DNA from: an uncultured Oscillospiraceae bacterium
GTDB taxonomy: Bacteria > Bacillota > Clostridia > Oscillospirales > Acutalibacteraceae
DNA: 23,592 bases
Direction of reading: 5' to 3'
Assembly (NCBI GenBank): GCA_958354085.1
Contig: CATWUX010000019.1
Coordinates: forward strand, 1-23,592
Positions 1 to 7,627 of the stretch are shown one piece after another. Within the stretch, counting starts at the first letter, position 1. Each line of letters begins with the position of its first letter. The position numbers and the translations under genes were made by a program. Below the pieces are notes generated by a model, which had not been told where the DNA came from, ran no database searches, and saw only the letters and a list, made by a program, of their open reading frames with translations.

Positions 1-229
1 CTCCGCTTCCGAAAGCTCCCAAACGCAGGATACCACCCAAACAACACAGGCGGCCGTCTCTTCGTCTGCCGCCCCGATTACTACCTCCCTGCAAACCAAA
101 CCGGGTAATGCCGAGCCGGCGCCCTCTTCCTACAGGTGGCTGTTCTGGTGCATCCCGCTCGTCCTTCTTCTGGCGGCGGGCGCAGTCGGTATCGTGCTCC
201 TGAAAAAAGGCAAAGGCTCCTCTTCATAA
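1..229 (+). CDS. C-terminal end of a membrane-anchored surface protein (partial)
   Basis: The reading frame is open from base 2 and stops at TAA 227-229, so only the last 75 residues are visible. They begin with a Ser/Thr/Gln-rich, low-complexity stalk of about 45 residues. One hydrophobic helix follows (around W-L-F-W-C-I-P-L-V-L-L-L), and the tail is short and basic (KKGKGSSS). This is the usual end of an extracellular Gram-positive protein held by a C-terminal transmembrane anchor. There is no LPXTG-like motif before the helix, so sortase attachment is not suggested. The catalytic or binding part lies upstream of the window and cannot be named. The next gene starts 94 bases downstream on the same strand and is also a secreted, C-terminally anchored protein, so the two probably act together on the cell surface (inference). 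Confidence 0.75.
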   Translation, partial: SASESSQTQDTTQTTQAAVSSSAAPITTSLQTKPGNAEPAPSSYRWLFWCIPLVLLLAAGAVGIVLLKKGKGSSS

Positions 230-260
230 AAAATTTCCAGACAAAGCGGAAAGGAGGAAG

Positions 261-298
261 TGTACCCAAACAAACGGCTATTCTTAGTTTGTACCCAA
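261..298 (+). repeat. 9-bp direct repeat in the leader of the 980-aa surface gene
   Basis: TGTACCCAA occurs at 261-269 and again at 290-298, 29 bp apart. Between them a short inverted pair, ACAAAC (270-275) and GTTTGT (287-292), could form a weak 6-bp stem. The stretch lies between two AAAGGAGGAA copies (250-259 and 306-315). Only the second of these serves the gene at 324. It may be an operator, a leader structure or a small local duplication; the sequence does not decide. Confidence 0.35.
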
Positions 299-306
299 TT
301 TATTAA

Positions 307-313
307 AAGGAGG
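307..313 (+). promoter_or_regulatory. Ribosome binding site for the 980-aa surface protein
   Basis: AAGGAGG lies 10 bases before ATG 324. An almost identical AAGGAGG at 251-257 has no convincing start codon downstream: GTG 260 is too close and opens only an implausible frame that runs into the next gene. Confidence 0.75.
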
Positions 314-323
314 AACAATTGGC

Positions 324-3266
324 ATGAAAAGTTTGCACAAACAATTGGGCGTTCTTCTCCTCGTCGTGGCCTTACTGCTGAGTACCGCCACGCCGCTCAT
401 CACGCTGGCGGGAGATGAAGCCCCCGTCTATGGGAAAGACGCTTTCGGCGCCATGGCGGTTTTGGATCCCTTCGACGATACCAGTAAGCTGCTCAGCGTG
501 TCGGATCCGGACAATTTGGTATGCCAATACGGCGTTGTGGGCCTGAAGTCATGGGGAGATGGCAAGGGCAATGAGCTGGCGTGGCGGCTGCCGAACGACG
601 CAACCCGCATCGCCATGCAGGCGCTTTACTACAAATCACAGGTGGACATGACCAGCGATTGGCTGCCGACGGCGGCGAATCTGCCGGTGTTCCAGGTCAG
701 CGCCGACAACAAGACCTGGACGGATTTGACAATTGCCAAGACCGAGATCTACGGACCGGATCCGAACATCTATCAGATCCGTTACATCCACTGGATCGAT
801 ACCGTACCGGAAAACGCAAAATACCTGAAAATGACCATCCCCAACACCTGCACAGGGCAATCCAGCTATGAGGAGCTGCGTATAAAGCCGAAAGCAACGG
901 AACCCGAGGAAACCTATGAGAACGCGGACAATCTGGCTCGCTTTGACGCGCTGACCGTAGTGGATCCTTTTGCCGATGTGAGCCGTTTCGCCAGCGTGCT
1001 GTACAAAAACGGCTATACCGTGCGCAAGGGACTGGCGGAGGATACCCGTTTCCGTAAAAACGATGACACGTTCTCCTTCGCCGCCTCCACCTATACGCTG
1101 CAAAACGAGCTGACGTGGAAATTTGCCGGTGCTTTGCAGCCCGTGCTGGCCGTGTATTATCCGAAAACGCTGTTGGATGAACAAGGCAACGTTCCGGCCG
1201 AGCTGGCGCCCGTATTTTATGTCAGCAGCGACCGCTATAACTGGACCAAGCTGGATACGGTGGAAACAGTGGAACTGGGTTCCTACACCGGTCAGAAACT
1301 GATCAGCTTCTGGGGAGCCGATACACCGGTGGGAACGACCTATCTCAAGGTTGCCTACAAAACCGGCGAGGCGGTGGCTTTCTCCGAGCTGCGCAGCAAA
1401 GGAACGGCCGATCACACCGCCACCTATGCGGAAGTGTTTTATGATCCGATGGATACCTCGATTCGTCCTGCTGCCAAGTGCGACGTGATCTTTTTTAACG
1501 ACGTTTGGGGTCTGTTTTCGGCCGGACAGGGCGAAATGAAGGACTTCCGCCGTGATGACACCAACATGGGCGTTTTGCGCACCTATTGGCCGGAGGATGC
1601 CAAAAAAGAGCTGTGGGTGGATTATAAAGTACCGCAGAACTCCCGTGTGACGATCGAGACCTATCTGCAGAACATCGTGTGGAAACGCAATGAGAACGGC
1701 GTGATCATGGCCGGTACACTGGCGGATGAAATCGCCGATTACGGCACCTTTAAGGTGTATACCTCCGCCGACGGCAAAAACTGGACACCGGCGGGCGCGA
1801 CCATGGCGGTTTATCCCGGTTTCAGCTGTAAGGACGGCTCCTGGATCAACCGTGACTTTGACAAGGTCGTTTACGGCATCGACAAAATGCCGGAAGGCCA
1901 CACCATGGTACGCATTTGCCTGCCCAACTATTTGAGCGCCGAGACAATCAACGGCACCCGCATCAAAAAGGATCCCGAAAATCCGGACACAACCTATGAC
2001 TGGATCTGGATCCCCTCCATCAAATCCATCAAAGCCGAACTGCCGGTTTCCGGTCTGGACGCGGCGCAGGCTGTCGACGAAGGCGCGTTGGTGGATATTC
2101 CCGTGCTGGATGACTGCGGCGATCTGAGTCTGGTGGAACCGACCTCGTATGAAAATATCCGGGTACAGCTGCCCAACGGCGTATCCGTGGGACAAACGGA
2201 TCCCGGCGACGCGGCGTTTGTACGCCTGCACGGCGATCTGCAGACCGGCCTGAGCTGGACGATCGGTTCCCGTTCCAAGGTAGCTGTCATTGCCTATCAG
2301 CACAGCTCCACCCTGAGCGACGGAAAAGTGAAGGCGGACAGCATGCTCACCCTCCTGACCGGCCAAAACCGGTTCGAGCTGGAAAAAGCCAACGCGGAAG
2401 TGAAGGTTCTCGGCCGCGTCGGCAGCAGCGAGTATTACAAGGTCGCCTATGTGCTTGAGGAGACCCGCGCCTATGATACGCTGCTGCGGGTGATCTTCCC
2501 GAAAACAGCCAACGGTACGGACATCGCCGTCACGACGGTGCGCGCTACCGCGGGCGTGAAGGAAGACAATCCGGATTGGAAAGTCACTTTCCATGACACC
2601 TGCTCTGACGACACCTATGTGGAAAGCTTTGAAGGCGGCGTGCAGTTCGTATATGACGAGGTTGTGCGCGACGGCGTGTACGGCAACGACGGCGCCGTTC
2701 TTCCGGACGGCGATCTGGAGCGCGTATTCCCGACGGCTGCCCGCCTAGACAACGCCATCGTCTGGAAGGTCAAACCCGGCTCCCGCGTTATTTTCAAAGC
2801 CGGCTATATGACCCATATGTGGGGACGCGATCAATACGGCAATCCGGATTACACCGCTCTGGCGGCCGACCGTGCCGCAGCCGGCGATGAGTTCATGCCC
2901 AAGCTCTATACCTCCATCGACAATATCGTGTGGGATGAAATTACCGACTATTCGTTTGAATTTGTTCCTGCATACTACATTGATGAGGTAAGCGGACTGT
3001 CCGAGCATCGCTTCGATTTCGGCTACTTCTACATCGACAGCGTACCGGCCGACGCGGAGTATGTGATCTTTGAATTCCCCGGTCAGTATCGCAACAACTG
3101 GGAAATCAAGCTCCATGATGTGCTCGCGGAGGAACCGACCGTCCTGCCGGAGAAGCCGGATGACGACGGCCCCGACACCGGCCTGACCTTCCCGTGGCTG
3201 CCGTTGGCCGCCGCCGCTGCTTCGGCTCCGGTGCTGCTGCTGGTGCGCCGCCACAAGCGTAAATAA
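324..3266 (+). CDS. Large secreted surface protein with about five beta-sandwich-like repeats and a C-terminal anchor
   Basis: This 980-residue protein starts with a signal peptide (hydrophobic core about residues 9-28). Five diverged modules follow at roughly 46-190, 210-358, 371-572, 590-745 and 752-930. Modules 1 to 3 and 5 share an opening of the type xxDPFxD/FxDxx, a central strand with W or L before a K/P-rich segment, a motif like VSxDxxxW, and a late strand with P-x-x-A/T-x-Y-L-K/V. This resembles carbohydrate-binding or discoidin-like beta-sandwich domains, but I cannot assign a named family. The C-terminus has GPDTG (949-953), a hydrophobic helix and the tail RRHKRK, the layout of a sortase-type signal with a non-LPXTG motif; a plain membrane anchor is the alternative. 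No catalytic motif is visible, so glycan binding is an inference. A hairpin follows at 3284-3319. Confidence 0.85.
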   Translation: MKSLHKQLGVLLLVVALLLSTATPLITLAGDEAPVYGKDAFGAMAVLDPFDDTSKLLSVSDPDNLVCQYGVVGLKSWGDGKGNELAWRLPNDATRIAMQALYYKSQVDMTSDWLPTAANLPVFQVSADNKTWTDLTIAKTEIYGPDPNIYQIRYIHWIDTVPENAKYLKMTIPNTCTGQSSYEELRIKPKATEPEETYENADNLARFDALTVVDPFADVSRFASVLYKNGYTVRKGLAEDTRFRKNDDTFSFAASTYTLQNELTWKFAGALQPVLAVYYPKTLLDEQGNVPAELAPVFYVSSDRYNWTKLDTVETVELGSYTGQKLISFWGADTPVGTTYLKVAYKTGEAVAFSELRSKGTADHTATYAEVFYDPMDTSIRPAAKCDVIFFNDVWGLFSAGQGEMKDFRRDDTNMGVLRTYWPEDAKKELWVDYKVPQNSRVTIETYLQNIVWKRNENGVIMAGTLADEIADYGTFKVYTSADGKNWTPAGATMAVYPGFSCKDGSWINRDFDKVVYGIDKMPEGHTMVRICLPNYLSAETINGTRIKKDPENPDTTYDWIWIPSIKSIKAELPVSGLDAAQAVDEGALVDIPVLDDCGDLSLVEPTSYENIRVQLPNGVSVGQTDPGDAAFVRLHGDLQTGLSWTIGSRSKVAVIAYQHSSTLSDGKVKADSMLTLLTGQNRFELEKANAEVKVLGRVGSSEYYKVAYVLEETRAYDTLLRVIFPKTANGTDIAVTTVRATAGVKEDNPDWKVTFHDTCSDDTYVESFEGGVQFVYDEVVRDGVYGNDGAVLPDGDLERVFPTAARLDNAIVWKVKPGSRVIFKAGYMTHMWGRDQYGNPDYTALAADRAAAGDEFMPKLYTSIDNIVWDEITDYSFEFVPAYYIDEVSGLSEHRFDFGYFYIDSVPADAEYVIFEFPGQYRNNWEIKLHDVLAEEPTVLPEKPDDDGPDTGLTFPWLPLAAAAASAPVLLLVRRHKRK

Positions 3267-3283
3267 CCAACCTATAAACAGAC

Positions 3284-3319
3284 TCTCGCCGGGGACGGCC
3301 AACGGCTGCCCCGGCGAGA
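3284..3319 (+). terminator. GC-rich hairpin after the 980-aa surface gene (weak terminator or attenuator)
   Basis: TCTCGCCGGGG (3284-3294) pairs perfectly with CCCCGGCGAGA (3309-3319) around a 14-base loop that can add a further GCC/GGC pairing. The stem starts 17 bases after the TAA. No T-run follows (ATACAGGTTTGCGG), so it may be a weak or partial terminator, an RNA-stabilising 3' hairpin or a processing site rather than a full intrinsic terminator. Confidence 0.55.
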
Positions 3320-3403
3320 ATACAGGTTTGCGGAGAGGAGCAGGCGTGTGCTGCTCTTTTCCGCAGGACTGTTCATCCTGTTATGGCGGAAAGGAGAAAA
3401 TCT

Positions 3404-4558
3404 ATGCCGGATACGGTCTTTCGCGAACACAATACGCAAGTGCGGCAAGTCTGGGATCGTTTTTATGCGGGCAGCCCCTGCCGTATCCCCATGATCGTGG
3501 GAGTCAATCCGCGTTATTGGCTGCTGGATCCCCGGCGCAACACCACGGGCGTCACCTTTGCGGACTATTTCAACGATCCGGAGGTTATGCTCCGGGTACA
3601 GCTGGTGTTTCAGGAGATTATGCGCTTCGAGCTTTGGGCGGATCACGAGATGGGATTCCCGGAGAACGGCTGGAACGTCACCGTGGAATTTCAGAATGTA
3701 TACGAAAACGCGTGGCTGGGCGCGCCCATCGTGTTTCGTGAAGGGAATTGTCCGGCCTGCCAGCCGATGCTGGAGGATGACAATAAGCATCAGCTGTTCG
3801 AGCGCGGAATTCCGGATCCTTTTTCCGGCATACTGGGCAAAATGCGCGAGTATACGGAGCGGTTTGAGGAAAAACGGGCACAGGGCTTTTGCTATAAAGG
3901 TTTTCCGCTGGCGCCGGTCACACCGTCCGCGCTGTATTCGGACGGCCCCTTCACGCTCGCCTGTGAGCTGCGGGGCGCAGACCGCTTTTGCATTGATCTG
4001 TTTGAAGATCCGGATTACGCACATCAGCTGCTGTCCTACACCACGCAGTCGATCATCGAACGCTTGCGGGCGTGGCGGCAGTATCTGGGGCAGCCGGTGC
4101 GGCAGCCCGCTCTGGCGTTTGCGGACGACAGCATCGCGCTGCTGTCCGCCGCCACCTATGAGGAATGGGTGCTGCCGTATCACCGCCGGCTTGTGGAGGC
4201 GCTGGCTTGCCCGGACGGACATCATGCGATGCATCTGTGCGGAAACGCTTCCCATTTGTTCCCGATATTAGCGGAAAAGCTCCATGTACGCTCTTTCGAC
4301 ACGGGGTATCCGATCGATCATCGGCGTATAGCTCTGGAGCTTGGCCCGGACATTCAGATTCAGGGCGGCCCCAATACCGCTCTCCTGTTGTCCGGAAACC
4401 GTGAAGAAGTGACGGAAGAGACCACGCGCATCCTGCGCAGCGTCAAAGACGTGACAAAGCGGTTTGTTCTGCGGGACGCGAACAACGTGGCCCCCGGCAC
4501 ACCGCCCGAAAATATCCGCGCCATGTATGAGGCGGTGAAGAAAGAGGGGGTATACTGA
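3404..4558 (+). CDS. Uroporphyrinogen decarboxylase (URO-D) family protein, not heme-type
   Basis: The 384-residue product has URO-D/corrinoid-methyltransferase fold features in its second half: a strand with FADDS, then MHLCGN (the H-x-C-G pattern used for zinc binding in MtaA/CmuA-type methyltransferases), QGGPN, and a terminal DANNVAPGTPPENI segment typical of the superfamily. The Arg-Gln-Ala-Gly-Arg motif near the N-terminus of true heme-pathway UroD is absent, so heme synthesis is unlikely. No signal peptide is visible, so it should be cytoplasmic. ATG 3404 is preferred over the in-frame ATG 3383 because AAGGAG (3391-3396) sits 7 bases before it. It lies between a surface protein and a sugar-binding lipoprotein. 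A role in demethylating an imported, methylated compound is possible but is only an inference. Confidence 0.85.
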   Translation: MPDTVFREHNTQVRQVWDRFYAGSPCRIPMIVGVNPRYWLLDPRRNTTGVTFADYFNDPEVMLRVQLVFQEIMRFELWADHEMGFPENGWNVTVEFQNVYENAWLGAPIVFREGNCPACQPMLEDDNKHQLFERGIPDPFSGILGKMREYTERFEEKRAQGFCYKGFPLAPVTPSALYSDGPFTLACELRGADRFCIDLFEDPDYAHQLLSYTTQSIIERLRAWRQYLGQPVRQPALAFADDSIALLSAATYEEWVLPYHRRLVEALACPDGHHAMHLCGNASHLFPILAEKLHVRSFDTGYPIDHRRIALELGPDIQIQGGPNTALLLSGNREEVTEETTRILRSVKDVTKRFVLRDANNVAPGTPPENIRAMYEAVKKEGVY

Positions 4559-4621
4559 ACGCTGAAAAACAACTGTCGCACCCACATTTTCACGAACATA
4601 TACAGAAAGGAAGAATCGATT

Positions 4622-6067
4622 ATGAAACGTATCGGTATTGGTCTGTTGGCAGCCATTCTTTGCTTGTCTTTTGTTGCCTGCGGCCAAAAGCCCGCTGAGG
4701 AAACCCCGGAGAGCGGGACCACCACCACAACCAGCAGCAGCGCCTCTTCAACAGACGCTTTGGATCCAACGGGCAGCAGCGAATCGACCACGGCAGGCGA
4801 GGTCAGTTCCGACGCAACGACTGCCAGCCAGTCCTCAAGCGGAGGCGTGACAAGCGCTCCGGTCGTTCACGCCACCCTGCCGAATATCAACATTAAAGGC
4901 AAAACCGTCGAGCTTCTTACGCATGACAGCCCGGAGAGCGAGGAATCACAAGCGATGATTGCCCGCTTTAAAGAAGCCTATGGGGCAACGCTGAAGATGA
5001 CGACCGTCGAATGGACGGATATGCAGACCATGCTCAACTCCCGCGTCATGGCGGAAAATCCGCCCGACGTCGTAGTCGTACGCAACGCGGATATGTATAC
5101 CTATCAGTTGAGCGGGATCCTCAAGGACATCAGCGGTTTAATCGACTATAATACGCCGCTCTGGAAGGATATCAAAGCGCGCAACGATGACCTCAAGCTG
5201 ACCGACAAGCAATACGTTGCGGTGATCCAGCAGTGGGTCGGCTGGTATGTCTGGTACAACAAATCCATTATGCTGGACAACGGTATCATGGATACGCCGG
5301 ATAAGCTGTACGAGCAGGGGAAATGGACGGTTTCCGCTATGCGGGAGCTGGCCAAGGAGCTGACCATACGGGACGGCGAGCAGATCACCCAATACGGTCT
5401 CGGCTCGAACTATGATACGCTGGCCAACTGCCTGATGGCGGCCCGCGGTACCGGAACGGTCAAACGCAACGGTTCCACTTTTTCCAGCAATATCAACGAT
5501 TCGGCGCTGGCGGATGCCTATAACCTTCTGTATGATCTGTATGCCGCCGATAAATGCATGGCGCCGATCGATCAGCATAACAACATGTTTGCCAAAGGAC
5601 GCTGCGCGATGTTGGTGGACGGCAGCTGGCTGCCGGATCAGCGTTCGATCAAAGCGCTGAAGACAAAGGGCTCTATCGGGCTGGTGCCTTTCCCGAAGTG
5701 GGACGGCGAGCCGGAGCGGCAGATGGGCGAATACACCTGCACCGGTATTCCGCGCAACGTCAAGAGTACCGATCCCGGCATGGCGTTTATCCATTTCCAG
5801 CGCTATATGGCGATCGATCAGGATCAGCTGAACAAGAACCGCGAACAGGTCAAATCCACCCGTGCCATGACCGATAAGGAATTGGACTATATGAATCAGG
5901 CCACGAACTATGCCGTTTTGGGCTCCGGTCTGGGTATCCCCAACTCCCCGCAGTACTCGATGTCCATGATGGTGGCCTATGGAAACGCGTGGTCGCTGGC
6001 AGTGGAAAAATACGGCCCCGATCTGCAAAAATGCATTGATGAACTCAACGCGATGGCCAAAGGATAG
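4622..6067 (+). CDS. Sugar ABC transporter substrate-binding lipoprotein (CUT1 type)
   Basis: The 481-residue protein has a lipoprotein signal peptide ending ...LSFVAC, with lipid attachment expected at Cys20. The Phe at -3 is unusual, but the rest of the signal fits. A Thr/Ser-rich spacer runs to about residue 78, then a family-1 extracellular solute-binding domain begins (KGKTVELLTHDSPESEES). Typical features follow: a helix containing RFKEAYG, PPDVVVVRNADMY, a strand with YVWYNKSIM, KWTVSAMRELAKELT, and GRCAMLVDGSW (the domain-2 'G-x-x-A-M' element). The family captures oligosaccharides outside the membrane for MalF/MalG-type permeases. Start ATG 4622 has AAAGGAAG upstream. Two permease pairs lie downstream and the sequence does not say which one it serves. 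The ligand is unknown. Confidence 0.9.
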   Translation: MKRIGIGLLAAILCLSFVACGQKPAEETPESGTTTTTSSSASSTDALDPTGSSESTTAGEVSSDATTASQSSSGGVTSAPVVHATLPNINIKGKTVELLTHDSPESEESQAMIARFKEAYGATLKMTTVEWTDMQTMLNSRVMAENPPDVVVVRNADMYTYQLSGILKDISGLIDYNTPLWKDIKARNDDLKLTDKQYVAVIQQWVGWYVWYNKSIMLDNGIMDTPDKLYEQGKWTVSAMRELAKELTIRDGEQITQYGLGSNYDTLANCLMAARGTGTVKRNGSTFSSNINDSALADAYNLLYDLYAADKCMAPIDQHNNMFAKGRCAMLVDGSWLPDQRSIKALKTKGSIGLVPFPKWDGEPERQMGEYTCTGIPRNVKSTDPGMAFIHFQRYMAIDQDQLNKNREQVKSTRAMTDKELDYMNQATNYAVLGSGLGIPNSPQYSMSMMVAYGNAWSLAVEKYGPDLQKCIDELNAMAKG

Positions 6068-6093
6068 TATCAAACAGAAAGGCGTAAAACTAC

Positions 6094-7602
6094 ATGAAAA
6101 AAATATTGCTGCTGCCCATCGACGAGCGCCCCTGCAACTACCTTTTTCCGCAAATGCTCGTACGGGATACGGAATACGAGGTGGTTTGTCCGCCTTATGA
6201 AATCATGCCGCATCAGAAGCAAGCAGGGGACTGCGTCCGGCTCTTGGCCTTTCTGGAACAGCACATGGCGACGTCAACGGCTGTCCTTCTTTCTCTGAAC
6301 ACCCTGCTGTACGGCGGTCTGGTTCCCTCGCGCGTCCATTCCGACAGCGTGGAGACCGTCGCCGCACGGCTGGAGAGCTTTCGGCAATTGCGCAGACGGT
6401 ATCCGCAGGTCAAGGTCTATGCCTACACGCTGATCATGCGCTGCAACCGCGGAAACAACGACGAGGAGGAGCCGGACTACTGGCTGACCTGGGGTTCCCG
6501 GATTTTCCGCACCGGCTATTTGCAGGATAAAAAAGAGCAGGTCGGTCTGGATGCGGCCGAAAGCGCCGAGCTTGACCAATTGCAGGCGGAAGTGCCGGCC
6601 GAGCTGCTGCGGGACTATCTGGATCGCCGGAAGGTCAACCACACGGTCAATCTGTTATGCTTGGACGCCATGCGCGACGGGTTGTTCGACTTTTTGGCGA
6701 TCCCGCAGGACGACGCGGCGGAATATGGGTTTATGTGCGTCGAGCAGCGGGAGATCCGGCGGCGTATCGCCGAAAACCATATCGGTACCCGGTGTTATCT
6801 GTACCCCGGCGCCGATGAAGCCGGCTCGACAATGCTGGCGCGGGCAATCAATGAGGATATGGGTGCGCATCCCCGCGTTTATGTGCGCTTTAACAGCTGT
6901 GCGGCGCCGCATGTGCAGCCGCTTTATGAGGATCGCTATATCGGCGAATCGGTTAAATATATGGTGCTCGCGGCCGGCGGTCTGCCGGTTTACGCGCTGG
7001 CGGATGCGGATATGGTGCTGCTGATCAACTGTCCCGCCGATGCGATGGATTACGCGATTCTCCCCAACCGCAACTACGGCGTCAACCGGACGCTGGTAGA
7101 CTTGGTAGAATATGCCGCTTTTTGCGTAGAGCAGGGCGTGCCGGTGACAATCGGCGACTGTGCCACCACCAACGCCGGCGACGGCGAGCTGTTGGATCTT
7201 CTGCGTCAAAAAGGGCTTCCGTTCCGGCTTGCCGGTTATGCCGGATGGAACACTTCCGACAATACACTCGGTACCGCCGTTCCCATGGGCATGCTGTACC
7301 GCCTGTTCGGCGACCGTCCGGCGCATCGGGACTTTCTCGCGCTGCGTTATGTGGAGGACGTCGGCTACGACGCGATTGTCCGCCGGCAGGTAACCAATGC
7401 CTATGCCCCGCCGGCGGGCGGCCGCAGCGGCCATATTCCGCGCAGAGGCGTCGGCACTGATTTCGTCAAACAGCATTTACAGGCGTTTGCCGACGAGCTG
7501 ATGGCGGATCAGGGCGGCCATATCGCGGTCGAGGATTGCTGGTTCCCCTGGGAGCGTACATTCGAGTTGGGCTTGACCGTCCGTTTTGAAGAAAAACCGT
7601 GA
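6094..7602 (+). CDS. DUF4127 family protein
   Basis: The 502-residue product starts with KKILLLPIDERPCNY and carries LLYGGLVPSR (about residues 70-79), both characteristic of DUF4127. Later conserved-looking blocks include YPGADEAGSTMLAR, ALADADMVLLINCP and the Ser/Thr/Asp-rich GYAGWNTSDNTLGTA. No signal peptide is present, so it is probably cytoplasmic. The family has no established reaction that I can name. Here it follows the sugar-binding lipoprotein by 26 bases and precedes the giant binding protein by 25 bases, which fits cotranscription with sugar import. A hydrolase-type role on an imported sugar is an inference, suggested by the many Asp/His/Arg residues at strand ends. AGAAAGG lies upstream of ATG 6094. 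Confidence 0.85.
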   Translation: MKKILLLPIDERPCNYLFPQMLVRDTEYEVVCPPYEIMPHQKQAGDCVRLLAFLEQHMATSTAVLLSLNTLLYGGLVPSRVHSDSVETVAARLESFRQLRRRYPQVKVYAYTLIMRCNRGNNDEEEPDYWLTWGSRIFRTGYLQDKKEQVGLDAAESAELDQLQAEVPAELLRDYLDRRKVNHTVNLLCLDAMRDGLFDFLAIPQDDAAEYGFMCVEQREIRRRIAENHIGTRCYLYPGADEAGSTMLARAINEDMGAHPRVYVRFNSCAAPHVQPLYEDRYIGESVKYMVLAAGGLPVYALADADMVLLINCPADAMDYAILPNRNYGVNRTLVDLVEYAAFCVEQGVPVTIGDCATTNAGDGELLDLLRQKGLPFRLAGYAGWNTSDNTLGTAVPMGMLYRLFGDRPAHRDFLALRYVEDVGYDAIVRRQVTNAYAPPAGGRSGHIPRRGVGTDFVKQHLQAFADELMADQGGHIAVEDCWFPWERTFELGLTVRFEEKP

Positions 7603-7627
7603 TCCGGGAAAGGATGTGAGCGGGATC

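Noticed and set aside
260..412. A roughly 50-codon frame from GTG 260 as a leader peptide
   Set aside because: The SD is only 3 bases away, the translation has no recognisable feature, and it runs through the start of the 980-aa gene.
636..2594. A 652-codon open frame on the minus strand
   Set aside because: It lies wholly inside the 980-aa gene. Its His/Arg/Gln/Gly-rich composition is that of an antisense shadow, with no domain, signal or ribosome binding site.
3404..4558. Heme-pathway uroporphyrinogen decarboxylase (hemE)
   Set aside because: The N-terminal Arg motif of true UroD is absent and no heme genes are nearby.
4559..4621. Promoter with TATACA as -10 before the sugar-binding lipoprotein
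   Set aside because: No -35 element at a suitable distance; too weak to list.
7586..7627. TTG 7586 as start of the 960-aa binding protein
   Set aside because: It lies inside the DUF4127 gene without a ribosome binding site and adds 14 charged residues before the signal peptide.
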